Positions 1 to 8,387 of a stretch of DNA of 8,387 nt are shown piece after piece (the first letter of the stretch is position 1; each line of letters begins with the position of its first letter). The translations under genes and the position numbers were made by a program. Source of the DNA: Cellvibrionales bacterium (lineage in GTDB: Bacteria > Pseudomonadota > Gammaproteobacteria > Pseudomonadales > JAHEGP01); the NCBI GenBank assembly GCA_024645065.1, contig JAHEGP010000134.1, positions 1-8,387 of the forward strand, written 5' to 3'. The notes beneath the pieces are model-generated. The model was given only the letters and a program-made list of their open reading frames with translations, had not been told where the DNA came from and ran no database searches.

Positions 1-1
1 T

Positions 2-169
2 GGCAATTTCTGGCCACCTTTTGCGGTAGCCATTGCCGGGGGTACCGCGCTGACTACCCTGGTGTCCTTTTATTTCGTGCCTGCAGCGTTCAAGCTGGCG
101 GTGAAGCGGCGGCCGATTCGCAGCAGCTCGGCAGCAGAACCCTTGCCCGAAGCGATGGCGACCGCCTGA
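2..169 (+). CDS. RND efflux transporter, inner-membrane subunit (C-terminal 55 residues, partial)
   Basis: This is the 3' end of a gene entering from the left edge, open in frame 2 from the first base and ending in TGA at 167-169. The visible residues contain FWPPFAVAIAGG followed by TALTTLVSFYFVPAAFKL. That pattern is typical of the last transmembrane helix of AcrB/HAE1-type resistance-nodulation-division pumps, where a P(L/F)A..I.GG...TL...FVP.. motif ends the protein. It is followed by a short basic and then polar cytoplasmic tail (KRRPIRSSSAAEP). Family members are proton-driven exporters in the inner membrane that work with a periplasmic adaptor and an outer-membrane channel. Substrate cannot be inferred from this fragment. 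The gene converges on the aldehyde dehydrogenase gene, so it is a separate transcription unit. The RND call is fairly safe from the helix motif; a different large 12-helix permease is the alternative. Confidence 0.8.
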   Translation, partial: GNFWPPFAVAIAGGTALTTLVSFYFVPAAFKLAVKRRPIRSSSAAEPLPEAMATA

Positions 170-182
170 TATTGGCTCCCTG

Positions 183-213
183 GCTGGCTGGCCCGCGGGC
201 GCTGCCAGCCAGC
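183..213. terminator. Hairpin between convergent genes, possible bidirectional terminator
   Basis: A perfect 10-bp inverted repeat, GCTGGCTGGC (183-192) and GCCAGCCAGC (204-213), flanks an 11-base GC-rich loop. It lies in the 69-base spacer between the stop of the plus-strand transporter gene and the stop of the minus-strand aldehyde dehydrogenase gene, which is where a shared terminator would be expected. Neither side has a run of T residues, so it is not a classical intrinsic terminator. It may act as an RNA 3'-end stabiliser or assist another termination mechanism. Confidence 0.45.
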
Positions 214-238
214 AAAGTGAGCATGGCAGCAGCTGCAA

Positions 239-1663
239 TCACGGCTGATAGCCGGTGACGGCCTTCGATTCGAGAAATTCCTCCAGCCCGTAAACACCCC
301 ATTCCCGACCGTTGCCGGATTGCTTGTAGCCACCAAAAGGCGCGGCCGACTCCAGCGAAGATCCGTTGATATGCACCATCCCGGTGCGCAGGGCGCGCGC
401 CACGCGGCGGGCTTCCTCGAGTTCCCCCTGCACATACCCCGACAGCCCGTACACAGTATCGTTGGCCATGGCAATAGCGTCAGCAACGGTTTGGTAGCCG
501 AGGATAGACAGTACCGGGCCAAAAATTTCTTCCCGCGATATGGTCATATCATGCTCAACATTGGCAAATATGGTGGGCTTTACATAGTAACCGGTCTCGA
601 GTCCTTCGGGTTTCCCCACCCCGCCACAAACCAGGGTGGCGCCCTCATCAATACCCGACTGAATCAGTCCCTGGATTTTGTCGTACTGGGCTGCTGAAAC
701 TACCGGCCCCATAAAGACATCGGCTTCGGCTGGATCCCCGACCTTGATGGTGGGTGCGACGGTCCGGGCGATTTGAATCACCTGCGGCATCATTGTCGAG
801 GGCACCAGCATCCGGGTTGGTGCATTGCAGGACTGGCCACTGTTGTCCATGCATTGCATGATGCCGGCGCTGACGGCCTCTTCCAGCCTGGCGCTGGGCA
901 GGATAATGTTGGCCGACTTGCCTCCCAGCTCCTGGGATACCCGTTTGACGGTGTCAGCGGCGCACTTGGCCACCGAAATACCGGCCCGGGTGGAGCCGGT
1001 GAACGACATCATATCGACATCGGGGTGTGAGGAGAGCGCAATCCCGACGCCTGCGCCATCGCCATTGATCAGGTTGAATACCCCGGGCGGAACCCCGGCC
1101 TCGTGCATAATCTCCGCCCACACAATAGCCGAGAGTGGCGCTACCTCGGAGGGCTTGAGCACCATGGTGCAGCCGCTGGCCAGGGCTGGTGACACTTTGC
1201 AGGAGATCTGGTTGGCGGGCCAGTTCCAGGGAGTAATCAAGCCGCAAACCCCGACGGGCTCCTTGAAAACGGTTGCCATGCCCAGGGTTTCCTCAAACTC
1301 GAAAGCCCGCAATGCCGCCAGAGTGGCCTCCAGGTGCTGTACCCCGGAGGGGGCCTGGGCCTCCCGTGCCAGGCTCAGTGGCGCGCCCATTTCGATAGAG
1401 ATGGCCTGGGCCATATCCTCCATGCGCCGCGTGTGAACCTCGATAATTTTTTCCAGCAGAGCGATGCGTTGCTCCCTGGAGGTTTGTGCAAAGCTCGGGA
1501 AAGCCGCTTTAGCTGCAGCGACAGCCCTGTCGACATCCCTGGCATCCCCCAGCGCGATGCGCGCGACGGCTCGCTCGGTGGCGGGATTGATCACATCCAG
1601 CGCCTGCTGACCCGCCGCATCTACCCATTGTCCATTGATATAGAACTGCTTGTAGCTTTGCAT
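239..1663 (-). CDS. NAD(P)+-dependent aldehyde dehydrogenase
   Basis: The product is a 474-residue member of the ALDH superfamily, the usual length for the soluble cytoplasmic enzymes that oxidise aldehydes to carboxylic acids with NAD(P)+. Visible residues are PWNWP with the oxyanion Asn147, FTGST (221-225) in the Rossmann domain, the general base Glu245 in QELGGKS, the catalytic Cys279 in NSGQSCNAPTR, and EEIFGPV (378-384). No core residue is missing. The SCNAPTR context recalls the CddD-like ALDH subgroup more than betaine-aldehyde or succinate-semialdehyde dehydrogenases; this is from memory. I chose the ATG at 1663 because GGGGAG lies 10 bases upstream and the protein then begins MQSYKQFYINGQWV, the usual ALDH N-terminus. 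An in-frame ATG at 1681 would add six residues but has a poor ribosome binding site. The gene follows aacS by 315 bases on the same strand. Substrate is unknown. A medium-chain or branched aldehyde feeding acyl-CoA catabolism would fit the context, but this is inference. Confidence 0.93.
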   Translation of the reverse strand: MQSYKQFYINGQWVDAAGQQALDVINPATERAVARIALGDARDVDRAVAAAKAAFPSFAQTSREQRIALLEKIIEVHTRRMEDMAQAISIEMGAPLSLAREAQAPSGVQHLEATLAALRAFEFEETLGMATVFKEPVGVCGLITPWNWPANQISCKVSPALASGCTMVLKPSEVAPLSAIVWAEIMHEAGVPPGVFNLINGDGAGVGIALSSHPDVDMMSFTGSTRAGISVAKCAADTVKRVSQELGGKSANIILPSARLEEAVSAGIMQCMDNSGQSCNAPTRMLVPSTMMPQVIQIARTVAPTIKVGDPAEADVFMGPVVSAAQYDKIQGLIQSGIDEGATLVCGGVGKPEGLETGYYVKPTIFANVEHDMTISREEIFGPVLSILGYQTVADAIAMANDTVYGLSGYVQGELEEARRVARALRTGMVHINGSSLESAAPFGGYKQSGNGREWGVYGLEEFLESKAVTGYQP

Positions 1664-1673
1664 CGTCGAATGA

Positions 1674-1679
1674 CTCCCC
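1674..1679 (-). promoter_or_regulatory. Ribosome binding site deciding the aldehyde dehydrogenase start
   Basis: GGGGAG on the minus strand lies 10 bases before the ATG at 1663. It overlaps the alternative in-frame ATG at 1681 by one base and so cannot serve it, which favours the downstream start. Confidence 0.6.
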
Positions 1680-1680
1680 A

Positions 1681-1839
1681 TCAGCCCTGCCCAGCGATAA
1701 AGCCGTTATTGTGTTCTAGCTCGCGGCCGAAAACCAGCTTCATCAGCGGATTGGTGTCACCCCGATAGGGCGCCCAAGGTGGCCGATCGGTGACTCTCGA
1801 ACGCGCCCTGGCAACGATGCGGCGCTCTGAACCGGGCAT
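1681..1839 (-). CDS. Doubtful small ORF, 52-residue arginine-rich protein
   Basis: An ATG at 1839 preceded by AGGG at a workable distance opens a 52-codon frame, beginning MPGSERRIVARARSR and ending LEHNNGFIAGQG. Its TGA overlaps the upstream alternative ATG of the aldehyde dehydrogenase as TGATG, a junction typical of translational coupling. The frame also stays open further back, to a TTG at 1959 (92 residues). About two thirds of codons in the shorter form end in G or C, compatible with coding here but not strong evidence. I recognise no domain, signal peptide or membrane segment. It could be a real small gene, a leader peptide, a remnant of a decayed gene, or a chance open frame in GC-rich DNA. 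The last is quite likely. Confidence 0.2.
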   Translation of the reverse strand: MPGSERRIVARARSRVTDRPPWAPYRGDTNPLMKLVFGRELEHNNGFIAGQG

Positions 1840-1978
1840 GGCAACCCTGCTCAATACTCCGCTGGCGCCACTGACGGTCGGCCGTTTGGGCGCGGGATTA
1901 GCTGAGCGTAAAGCGCTTTTCCGAGCGAGTGTCGACAGCGCCCATGATTGAAAAAGCAAGCCCTGGAATCAGCGCCGC
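1682..1978. other. Gap between aacS and the aldehyde dehydrogenase
   Basis: This stretch of nearly 300 bases is the only long non-coding interval in the window. It holds the doubtful small ORF described separately and a perfect 10-bp palindrome, AAAGCGCTTT, at 1910-1919. I found no convincing sigma-70 promoter for the aldehyde dehydrogenase and no hairpin plus T-run terminator after aacS, so read-through from the liu unit is possible. I see no insertion sequence, tRNA or recognisable riboswitch. Confidence 0.5.
1910..1919. repeat. Perfect 10-bp palindrome
   Basis: AAAGCGCTTT is self-complementary and lies 60 bases past the aacS stop, about 250 bases upstream of the aldehyde dehydrogenase start. 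It could be half of an operator for a dimeric regulator, but it occurs once in the gap and may be chance. Confidence 0.25.
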
Positions 1979-3924
<1,946 letters not shown>

Positions 3925-3928
<4 letters not shown>

Positions 3929-4842
3929 GCGGCTTCTCCGGCCCTGGCGCGGGCTACTTTCGACTGGCTGCTGCGGTCGAGGCAGGCCGAGACAAAATTG
4001 CCGGCGGCGATGATAGCAGGCAGATCGACACCGCAGTCGATACCCAGACCCTGGAGCATATAAACCAGATCTTCGGTGGCTACATTGCCACTCGCGCCCC
4101 TCGCATAGGGGCAGCCGCCGAGACCGGCGACCGAGCTGTCAACCACCGCCACGCCAGCCTGCAGCGAGGCGTAGATATTCGCCAGTGCCTGGCCGTAGGT
4201 ATCGTGGCAATGGACCGCGATTTGGTGCACCGGAACTCGCTCCGTCACTTGTTGCAGCAGCTGGCTGAAGCGTCCTGGAGTACCCGTGCCAATGGTATCG
4301 CCGAGGGAAATCTCGTAGCAGCCCGCCTGCAGCAAGCGATCCGCCACGTCGACCACATCGCCGATAGCGACCTCTCCTTGATAGGGGCAGCCGGCGACAC
4401 AGGACACATAACCCCGGACCGGGATATTGGCGTTGCCGGCGGCGGCGAAAATAGGTTCGAAGCGCCTCAAACCCTCTGCAATCGAGCAATTGGTGTTGTT
4501 CTGGCTGAACTGCTCCGAGGCGGCTGTAAACACCGCAACCTCGCCGGCCCCGGCCGCCAGGGCGCGCTCGAAACCCTTGATATTGGGGACCAGTGCCGCA
4601 TAGGTAACCGTGGGCTTTTTTTCCAGCCGCTTGAACAATTCATCGCTGCCCGCCATTTGTGGCACCCACTTCGGGTTGACGAAACTGCCGGCCTCGATGC
4701 AGCGAAGGCCGGCGTCGACCAGCAGGGTTACCAGTTTTAATTTGTCCTCGATTGACAACGGCCTGGATTCGTTTTGCAGGCCGTCACGGGGACCGACCTC
4801 GACAATCTTGACACGCTCGGGCAGGGCGCCTGGCTTACTCAT
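3925..4842 (-). CDS. liuE: Hydroxymethylglutaryl-CoA lyase
   Basis: This enzyme cleaves 3-hydroxy-3-methylglutaryl-CoA to acetyl-CoA and acetoacetate, the last committed step of leucine degradation. It is a single TIM-barrel domain of 305 residues, normal for bacterial forms. EVGPRDGLQNE (15-25) carries the substrate and metal residues Arg19 and Asp20. VHCHDTYGQ (210-218) supplies metal ligands His211 and His213. The signature SSVAGLGGCPYARGASGN (236-253) supplies catalytic Cys244 and metal ligand Asn253. All four align with human HMGCL (Asp42, His233, His235, Cys266, Asn275) at a constant offset of 22, so the active site is intact. I chose the ATG at 4842, giving MSKPGALPERVKIVEVG, with GGAG 10 bases upstream. 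A longer frame from 4887 would only add 15 residues of unfamilylike sequence inside liuD. The start overlaps the liuD stop by eight bases (ATGAGTAA), and the stop overlaps aacS by four. Confidence 0.96.
3935..3939 (-). promoter_or_regulatory. Ribosome binding site for the GTG start of aacS
   Basis: GGAGA on the minus strand is six bases from the GTG at 3928 and lies inside the last codons of liuE. It supports the non-ATG start and independent re-initiation at the GTGA junction. Confidence 0.6.
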
Positions 4843-6844
4843 CGGCTTCGAACTCCAGTAACTGTGCGCCACCATCGACCAACTCACCGGCCTGGTAAAA
4901 AAAGCGGCTGACCACGCCGTCGGCGGGGGCGCGAATCGAGTGCTCCATTTTCATGGCCTCCATGATGACCAACTGCTCCCCCTTGGTGACACGGCTGCCC
5001 GCTGCTACCAGCACCGCGACGATGGTGCCGTTCATGGGGGCGACAAGGCTGTTATTGGCGGGTTCCCCGTCGCTTTCACCGAGATCCGGTTGCAATAGTG
5101 AAAACTGTATGGCGCAATCCCCGCTGTAGAGACTGTAGCGGCCATCGTGTTCGGCGACGGTGGCCTGCAGGCGGTGTCCCTCGATATCGGCCACCAGATG
5201 TTGTCCCTGGAGGTCGCCACGGGCGCAGACTTCCCTGTCCCGGTAACGGATGACATAACGTTGCGCCGCCCCGATCCCCTGCTGCTCAATGGAAATCGCC
5301 ACCTCCTGCTCCTGCACGATTAATTCGAAATGGTGCAGGTGCGGCTCATTCAGGCGCCAGCCGCTCGCCAGGTTCCAGGGTGACCACGGGTCGCTATTAC
5401 CGTGGCTGACCTGTCGCGCGGTCTCGGACCGTTCGAGAACCAGGTAGAGTGCTGCCAACGGCATCGCCCGTTCCAGATCATGGGGCTGTTGATGGAAAAT
5501 CTCTTGATGGTGGCGCTCGATAAATCCCGTATCCAGGTCTGCCTGCTGGAAAGCCGAGCTGCTGGCGAGGTTGTAGAGAAAATCGACATTGGTCTTCATG
5601 CCGCTGATGCGATAGTCGGCGAGGGCCTTGCACAGGCGCCTCAGGGCGCGGTTGCGGTCCTCGTCCCACACCACCAGTTTGGCAATCATGGGGTCGTAGT
5701 AAGCGCTGACCTCATCGCCCTGGCGGACGCCGGTGTCGATGCGCACGTGACGGGATTCGGCCGGTGCCTGCAGGTAGGAGAGGGTGCCGGTTACTGGCAG
5801 AAAATCATTGTCAGGGTCTTCAGCGTAGACACGGGCCTCAAAGGCATGGCCATCGATGCTCAGTTGGTCTTGACCCAGGGGTAGCGAAGCGCCGGCGGCG
5901 ACCCGCAGTTGCCACTCTACCAGATCCAGACCGGTGATCATCTCGGTCACCGGGTGTTCCACCTGAAGCCGGGTGTTCATCTCCATAAAGTAGAAAGTGC
6001 CGTCCCGGTCGAGGAGGAACTCCACCGTTCCGGCCCCTGTATAGTCAATCGCCCTCGCCGCCATGACCGCGGCATCGCCCATGCGGGCTCGCAGATGCGT
6101 ATCCACCCCGGGAGCCGGGGCCTCCTCGATGATCTTCTGGTGGCGACGTTGCACCGAGCAATCGCGCTCGAACAGGTAGACTGCATTGCCATGGTTATCG
6201 CAGAACACCTGGATTTCAACGTGTCGCGGTTGACGCAGGTATTTTTCTACCAGCATCACATCGTTGCCGAACGACTTACTTGCCTCGCGCCTGGCTCCAG
6301 CCAGGGCGCCGTCGAATTGGTCGGGGCTGTCAACAATTCGCATCCCCTTGCCACCGCCACCGGCGACCGCCTTCAACAGTACCGGGTAGCCCATCTCGTT
6401 GGCCGCAGAGCGGAGGAACTCCGGGTCCTGGTTTTCGCCATGATAGCCAGGTACCAGCGGCACGCCCGCTTGCTCCATTATGCGCTTTGCTGCCGACTTG
6501 GAGCCCATGGCCTCGATTGCACTGGCGGGCGGGCCGATAAAAGTAATGCCTTCGCCGCTGCATTGGCGGCAGAAATCTGCGTTTTCGCTGAGGAAACCGT
6601 AGCCAGGATGGATAGCGTCGGCGCCGGTCCTGAGCGCAGCGGCGAGGACGATGTCGCCTCGCAGATAGGACTCCCGTGGCGGTGGCTCACCAATCAGAAT
6701 GGCTTCATCGGCCATTTCCACATGCAGCGCATTGCGGTCTGCACTGGAATAAATAGCGACCGTGGCAATGCCCATGCGGCGCGCGCTGCGAATCACCCGA
6801 CAGGCGATTTCTCCTCGATTGGCGATCAGTATTTTATTGAACAC
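4835..6844 (-). CDS. liuD: 3-Methylcrotonyl-CoA carboxylase, biotin-containing (alpha) subunit
   Basis: With LiuB this forms the biotin enzyme that carboxylates 3-methylcrotonyl-CoA to 3-methylglutaconyl-CoA. The 669 residues match the family. A biotin carboxylase module comes first: MFNKILIANRGEIACRV at the N-terminus, HPGYGFLSEN (79-88), the ATP-grasp glycine loop AGGGGKGMRI (161-170), ERDCSVQRRHQK (226-237), and FMEMNTRLQVEHPVTE (286-301), which includes the Mg-ATP and catalytic residues Glu288, Asn290 and Arg292. A variable BT-like linker fills about 450-595. The biotinyl domain is C-terminal, with Lys632 in EAMKMEHSI as the biotinylation site, 37 residues from the end. Gene context separates it from acetyl-CoA, propionyl-CoA or geranyl-CoA carboxylase. 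The geranyl homologue (atuF) is the main alternative, but the adjacent liuC and liuE argue against it. It starts with GTG at 6844, six bases after liuC, with GGGGAG nine bases upstream inside the liuC 3' end. Confidence 0.95.
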   Translation of the reverse strand: MFNKILIANRGEIACRVIRSARRMGIATVAIYSSADRNALHVEMADEAILIGEPPPRESYLRGDIVLAAALRTGADAIHPGYGFLSENADFCRQCSGEGITFIGPPASAIEAMGSKSAAKRIMEQAGVPLVPGYHGENQDPEFLRSAANEMGYPVLLKAVAGGGGKGMRIVDSPDQFDGALAGARREASKSFGNDVMLVEKYLRQPRHVEIQVFCDNHGNAVYLFERDCSVQRRHQKIIEEAPAPGVDTHLRARMGDAAVMAARAIDYTGAGTVEFLLDRDGTFYFMEMNTRLQVEHPVTEMITGLDLVEWQLRVAAGASLPLGQDQLSIDGHAFEARVYAEDPDNDFLPVTGTLSYLQAPAESRHVRIDTGVRQGDEVSAYYDPMIAKLVVWDEDRNRALRRLCKALADYRISGMKTNVDFLYNLASSSAFQQADLDTGFIERHHQEIFHQQPHDLERAMPLAALYLVLERSETARQVSHGNSDPWSPWNLASGWRLNEPHLHHFELIVQEQEVAISIEQQGIGAAQRYVIRYRDREVCARGDLQGQHLVADIEGHRLQATVAEHDGRYSLYSGDCAIQFSLLQPDLGESDGEPANNSLVAPMNGTIVAVLVAAGSRVTKGEQLVIMEAMKMEHSIRAPADGVVSRFFYQAGELVDGGAQLLEFEADE

Positions 6845-6850
6845 GGTGAA

Positions 6851-7642
6851 TTACTCCCCGTTCCAGTGGGGGCGGCGCTTTTGCAGAAAGGCCTGCAAGC
6901 CTTCCTGGCCCTCGGTCGATACTCGAATATTGGCTATCAATTCACAGGTGCTGTCGATCAGGGTCCGGTCGATGGGCTTGCCACTCACCTCTGCTACCAA
7001 CTGTTTGGCGGCGGTAACGGCTCGCGGCCCATTGGTCAGGATTGAGCTGGCCAATTGCGCAATGACCCGGTCGATGTCTGCTTCGTCTGCCAGCTCTGCC
7101 ACCAGTCCCAGTTCCCGGGCGCGGGCGGCACTGAACGTTTCTGCCGTGGTGAAATAGCGACGGGCAGCGCGCTGGCCGATGGCGGCAACCACATAGGGGC
7201 TTATCGTCGCCGGCACCAGGCCAAGCTTGACTTCACTGAGGCAGAACCGGGCAGCCGGCGTCGCCACCGCTATATCGCAGCAGCTGACCAGCCCGACCGC
7301 CCCGCCGAAAGCGGCACCCTGCACCCTCGCGATGATAGCCTGGGGCAGGGTATTGAGGGTTTCCAGCAGCCTGGCCAGGGCTTTTGCGTCGCGCAGGTTC
7401 TCCTCAAAGGTGTAGGCGGCCATACGCTGCATCCACCCCAGGTCGGCCCCGGCGGAAAAATTGCGACCCCGGGACGCCAGGATAAGCACGCGAAGTTGTG
7501 GATCAGCGGCAACCTGCTCGCAGGCTCGGGTCAGCTCCACGATCATGGCGTCGTCAAAGGCATTGTGCTTGTCGGGGCGGTTCAACCAGAGTGTGGCTAC
7601 GCGAGGTTGGTCGACCGTCAATTCTACGGTTGGCTGGCTCAA
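6851..7642 (-). CDS. liuC: 3-Methylglutaconyl-CoA hydratase (enoyl-CoA hydratase/isomerase family)
   Basis: This crotonase-fold enzyme of 263 residues is placed by context as the step between methylcrotonyl-CoA carboxylase and HMG-CoA lyase, adding water to 3-methylglutaconyl-CoA. The CoA and oxyanion-hole segments are FSAGADLGWM (62-71) and QGAAFGGAVGLVSCCDIA (108-125). SEVKLGLVPATISPYV (136-151) carries Glu137, matching the second catalytic glutamate of crotonase (rat Glu164). At the position of the first (rat Glu144) it has Gly117. This is seen in other crotonase members and may be normal for LiuC, but a different hydratase or isomerase activity cannot be excluded from sequence alone. The start is TTG at 7642 with GGAG 10 bases upstream. 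There is no in-frame ATG, GTG or other TTG between it and the liuB stop, and the next ATG (residue 33) would delete the first strands. It follows liuB by 29 bases. Confidence 0.88.
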   Translation of the reverse strand: MSQPTVELTVDQPRVATLWLNRPDKHNAFDDAMIVELTRACEQVAADPQLRVLILASRGRNFSAGADLGWMQRMAAYTFEENLRDAKALARLLETLNTLPQAIIARVQGAAFGGAVGLVSCCDIAVATPAARFCLSEVKLGLVPATISPYVVAAIGQRAARRYFTTAETFSAARARELGLVAELADEADIDRVIAQLASSILTNGPRAVTAAKQLVAEVSGKPIDRTLIDSTCELIANIRVSTEGQEGLQAFLQKRRPHWNGE

Positions 7643-7671
7643 ATGGGTAATGCTCCGTTGATCGTGGGTAG

Positions 7672-8387
7672 TTACATTCTGAAGACACCAAAGCGGGTGT
7701 CGTCGATGGGTCGATTGAGCGCGGCCGACAGCGCCAGCCCCAGAACCATGCGGGTATCGGCGGGATCGATCACGCCGTCATCCCACAATCGCGCCGAGGC
7801 ATAGTAGGGGTGCCCCTGGCTTTCGTAGGTATCGAGCACGGGCTGTTTGAACGCGGTTTCTTCGGCGTTGCTCCAGGTCTTGTCCTGCTTTTCCATCTGG
7901 TCGCGCTTCAACTGCGCCAACACCCCGGCGGCCTGTTCGCCTCCCATCACCGAAATACGCGCGTTGGGCCACATGAACAGAAAGCGTGGGTCATAAGCGC
8001 GACCGCACATACCGTAGTTGCCAGCGCCGAAGGAACCACCGATCAGTACCGTGAGTTTGGGCACCCGGGTGCAGGCAACCGCTGTCACCAGCTTGGCGCC
8101 ATGCTTGGCGATACCCGCGGCCTCGTATTGTTTGCCCACCATAAAGCCGGAGATATTTTGCAGGAAAACCAGCGGGATTTTACGCTGGCTGCACAGCTCG
8201 ACAAAGTGCGCGCCTTTCTGGGCGGATTCCGAGAACAGGATGCCGTTGTTGGCGACGATGCCCACCGGATAGCCCCAGATGCGCGCAAAGCCGCACACCA
8301 GGCTGGTGCCGAACAGGGCCTTGAACTCATCCAGTTCCGAGCCGTCAACAATGCGCGCGATCACATCGCGAACATCGTAGGGCTGGC
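7672..8387 (-). CDS. liuB: 3-Methylcrotonyl-CoA carboxylase, carboxyltransferase (beta) subunit, C-terminal part (partial)
   Basis: The gene runs off the right edge. The frame is open to the last base, and 237 of an expected 530 or so residues are visible. The visible start QPYDVRDVIARIVDGSELDEFK continues smoothly past the GTG at 8364, so that GTG is internal and not the start. This is the C-terminal carboxyltransferase domain, where biotin-bound carboxylate meets the acyl-CoA. Family motifs include GYPVGIVANNGILFSESAQK, FLQNISGFMVGKQYE, the glycine-rich GGSFGAGNYGMCGRAYDPRF forming the oxyanion region, and WPNARISVMGGEQAAGVL. The GNYGMCGRAYDPRF form and the ISGFMVG loop are typical of methylcrotonyl-CoA carboxylase rather than propionyl-CoA carboxylase. 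The stop is TAA at 7674-7672. It is the most upstream gene of the unit visible here. Confidence 0.95.
   Translation of the reverse strand, partial: QPYDVRDVIARIVDGSELDEFKALFGTSLVCGFARIWGYPVGIVANNGILFSESAQKGAHFVELCSQRKIPLVFLQNISGFMVGKQYEAAGIAKHGAKLVTAVACTRVPKLTVLIGGSFGAGNYGMCGRAYDPRFLFMWPNARISVMGGEQAAGVLAQLKRDQMEKQDKTWSNAEETAFKQPVLDTYESQGHPYYASARLWDDGVIDPADTRMVLGLALSAALNRPIDDTRFGVFRM

Noticed and set aside
825..1436. A 203-codon plus-strand frame opposite the aldehyde dehydrogenase
   Set aside because: It is antisense to the catalytic core of a clear gene and shows no protein family features.
1682..1978. Sigma-70 promoter for the aldehyde dehydrogenase in the gap
   Set aside because: TTG-starting hexamers are present on the minus strand, but none has a credible -10 hexamer at 16-18 bases.
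4843..4887. Longer liuE start adding 15 residues inside liuD
   Set aside because: The extension sits in the biotinyl-domain coding region of liuD. The ATG at 4842 has a GGAG site and gives the usual lyase length.
5909..7045. A 378-codon open frame on the plus strand, antisense to liuD and the end of liuC
   Set aside because: It lies wholly opposite two well-supported genes with intact motifs, has no recognisable domain, and is what GC-rich codon use gives on the opposite strand.
8362..8364. GTG as a start codon for a short carboxyltransferase gene
   Set aside because: The same frame continues to the window edge with conserved residues (PYDVRDVIARIVDGS), so the codon is internal and the gene is only cut by the window.

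Overview
The window reads as chromosome of a GC-rich proteobacterium, most likely a gammaproteobacterium. This is judged from the protein sequences and from the liu-type gene order (carboxyltransferase, hydratase, biotin subunit, lyase), and the genus cannot be fixed from the sequence alone. Almost everything is on the minus strand, so transcription runs from high to low coordinates. The only plus-strand gene is the tail of an RND transporter at the extreme left.

Layout from upstream (right) to downstream (left), minus strand: C-terminal part of the 3-methylcrotonyl-CoA carboxylase carboxyltransferase subunit (liuB, runs off the right edge); 3-methylglutaconyl-CoA hydratase (liuC); the biotin-carrying subunit of 3-methylcrotonyl-CoA carboxylase (liuD); hydroxymethylglutaryl-CoA lyase (liuE); acetoacetyl-CoA synthetase (aacS); a 315-base gap with one doubtful small ORF; then an NAD(P)-dependent aldehyde dehydrogenase. 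A 69-base spacer with a 10-bp hairpin separates this from the converging 3' end of the RND efflux pump gene.

The first five genes form one tightly packed unit: gaps of 29 and 6 bases, then overlaps of 8 and 4 bases. Three of the four starts visible in this unit are not ATG (TTG, GTG, GTG), and each has a GGAG-type ribosome binding site. Together they carry out the lower leucine/isovalerate pathway. LiuB and LiuD carboxylate 3-methylcrotonyl-CoA, LiuC hydrates 3-methylglutaconyl-CoA to HMG-CoA, LiuE cleaves HMG-CoA to acetyl-CoA and acetoacetate, and AacS re-activates acetoacetate to acetoacetyl-CoA with ATP. Isovaleryl-CoA dehydrogenase (liuA) and the regulator liuR would be expected to the right of the window and are not seen. 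The aldehyde dehydrogenase is not a standard liu gene, and whether it is co-transcribed is open.

I see no tRNA, rRNA, CRISPR array, insertion sequence, phage gene or obvious sign of horizontal transfer. The window is a well-understood catabolic operon. The least explained parts are the aacS-aldehyde dehydrogenase gap and the role of the aldehyde dehydrogenase.
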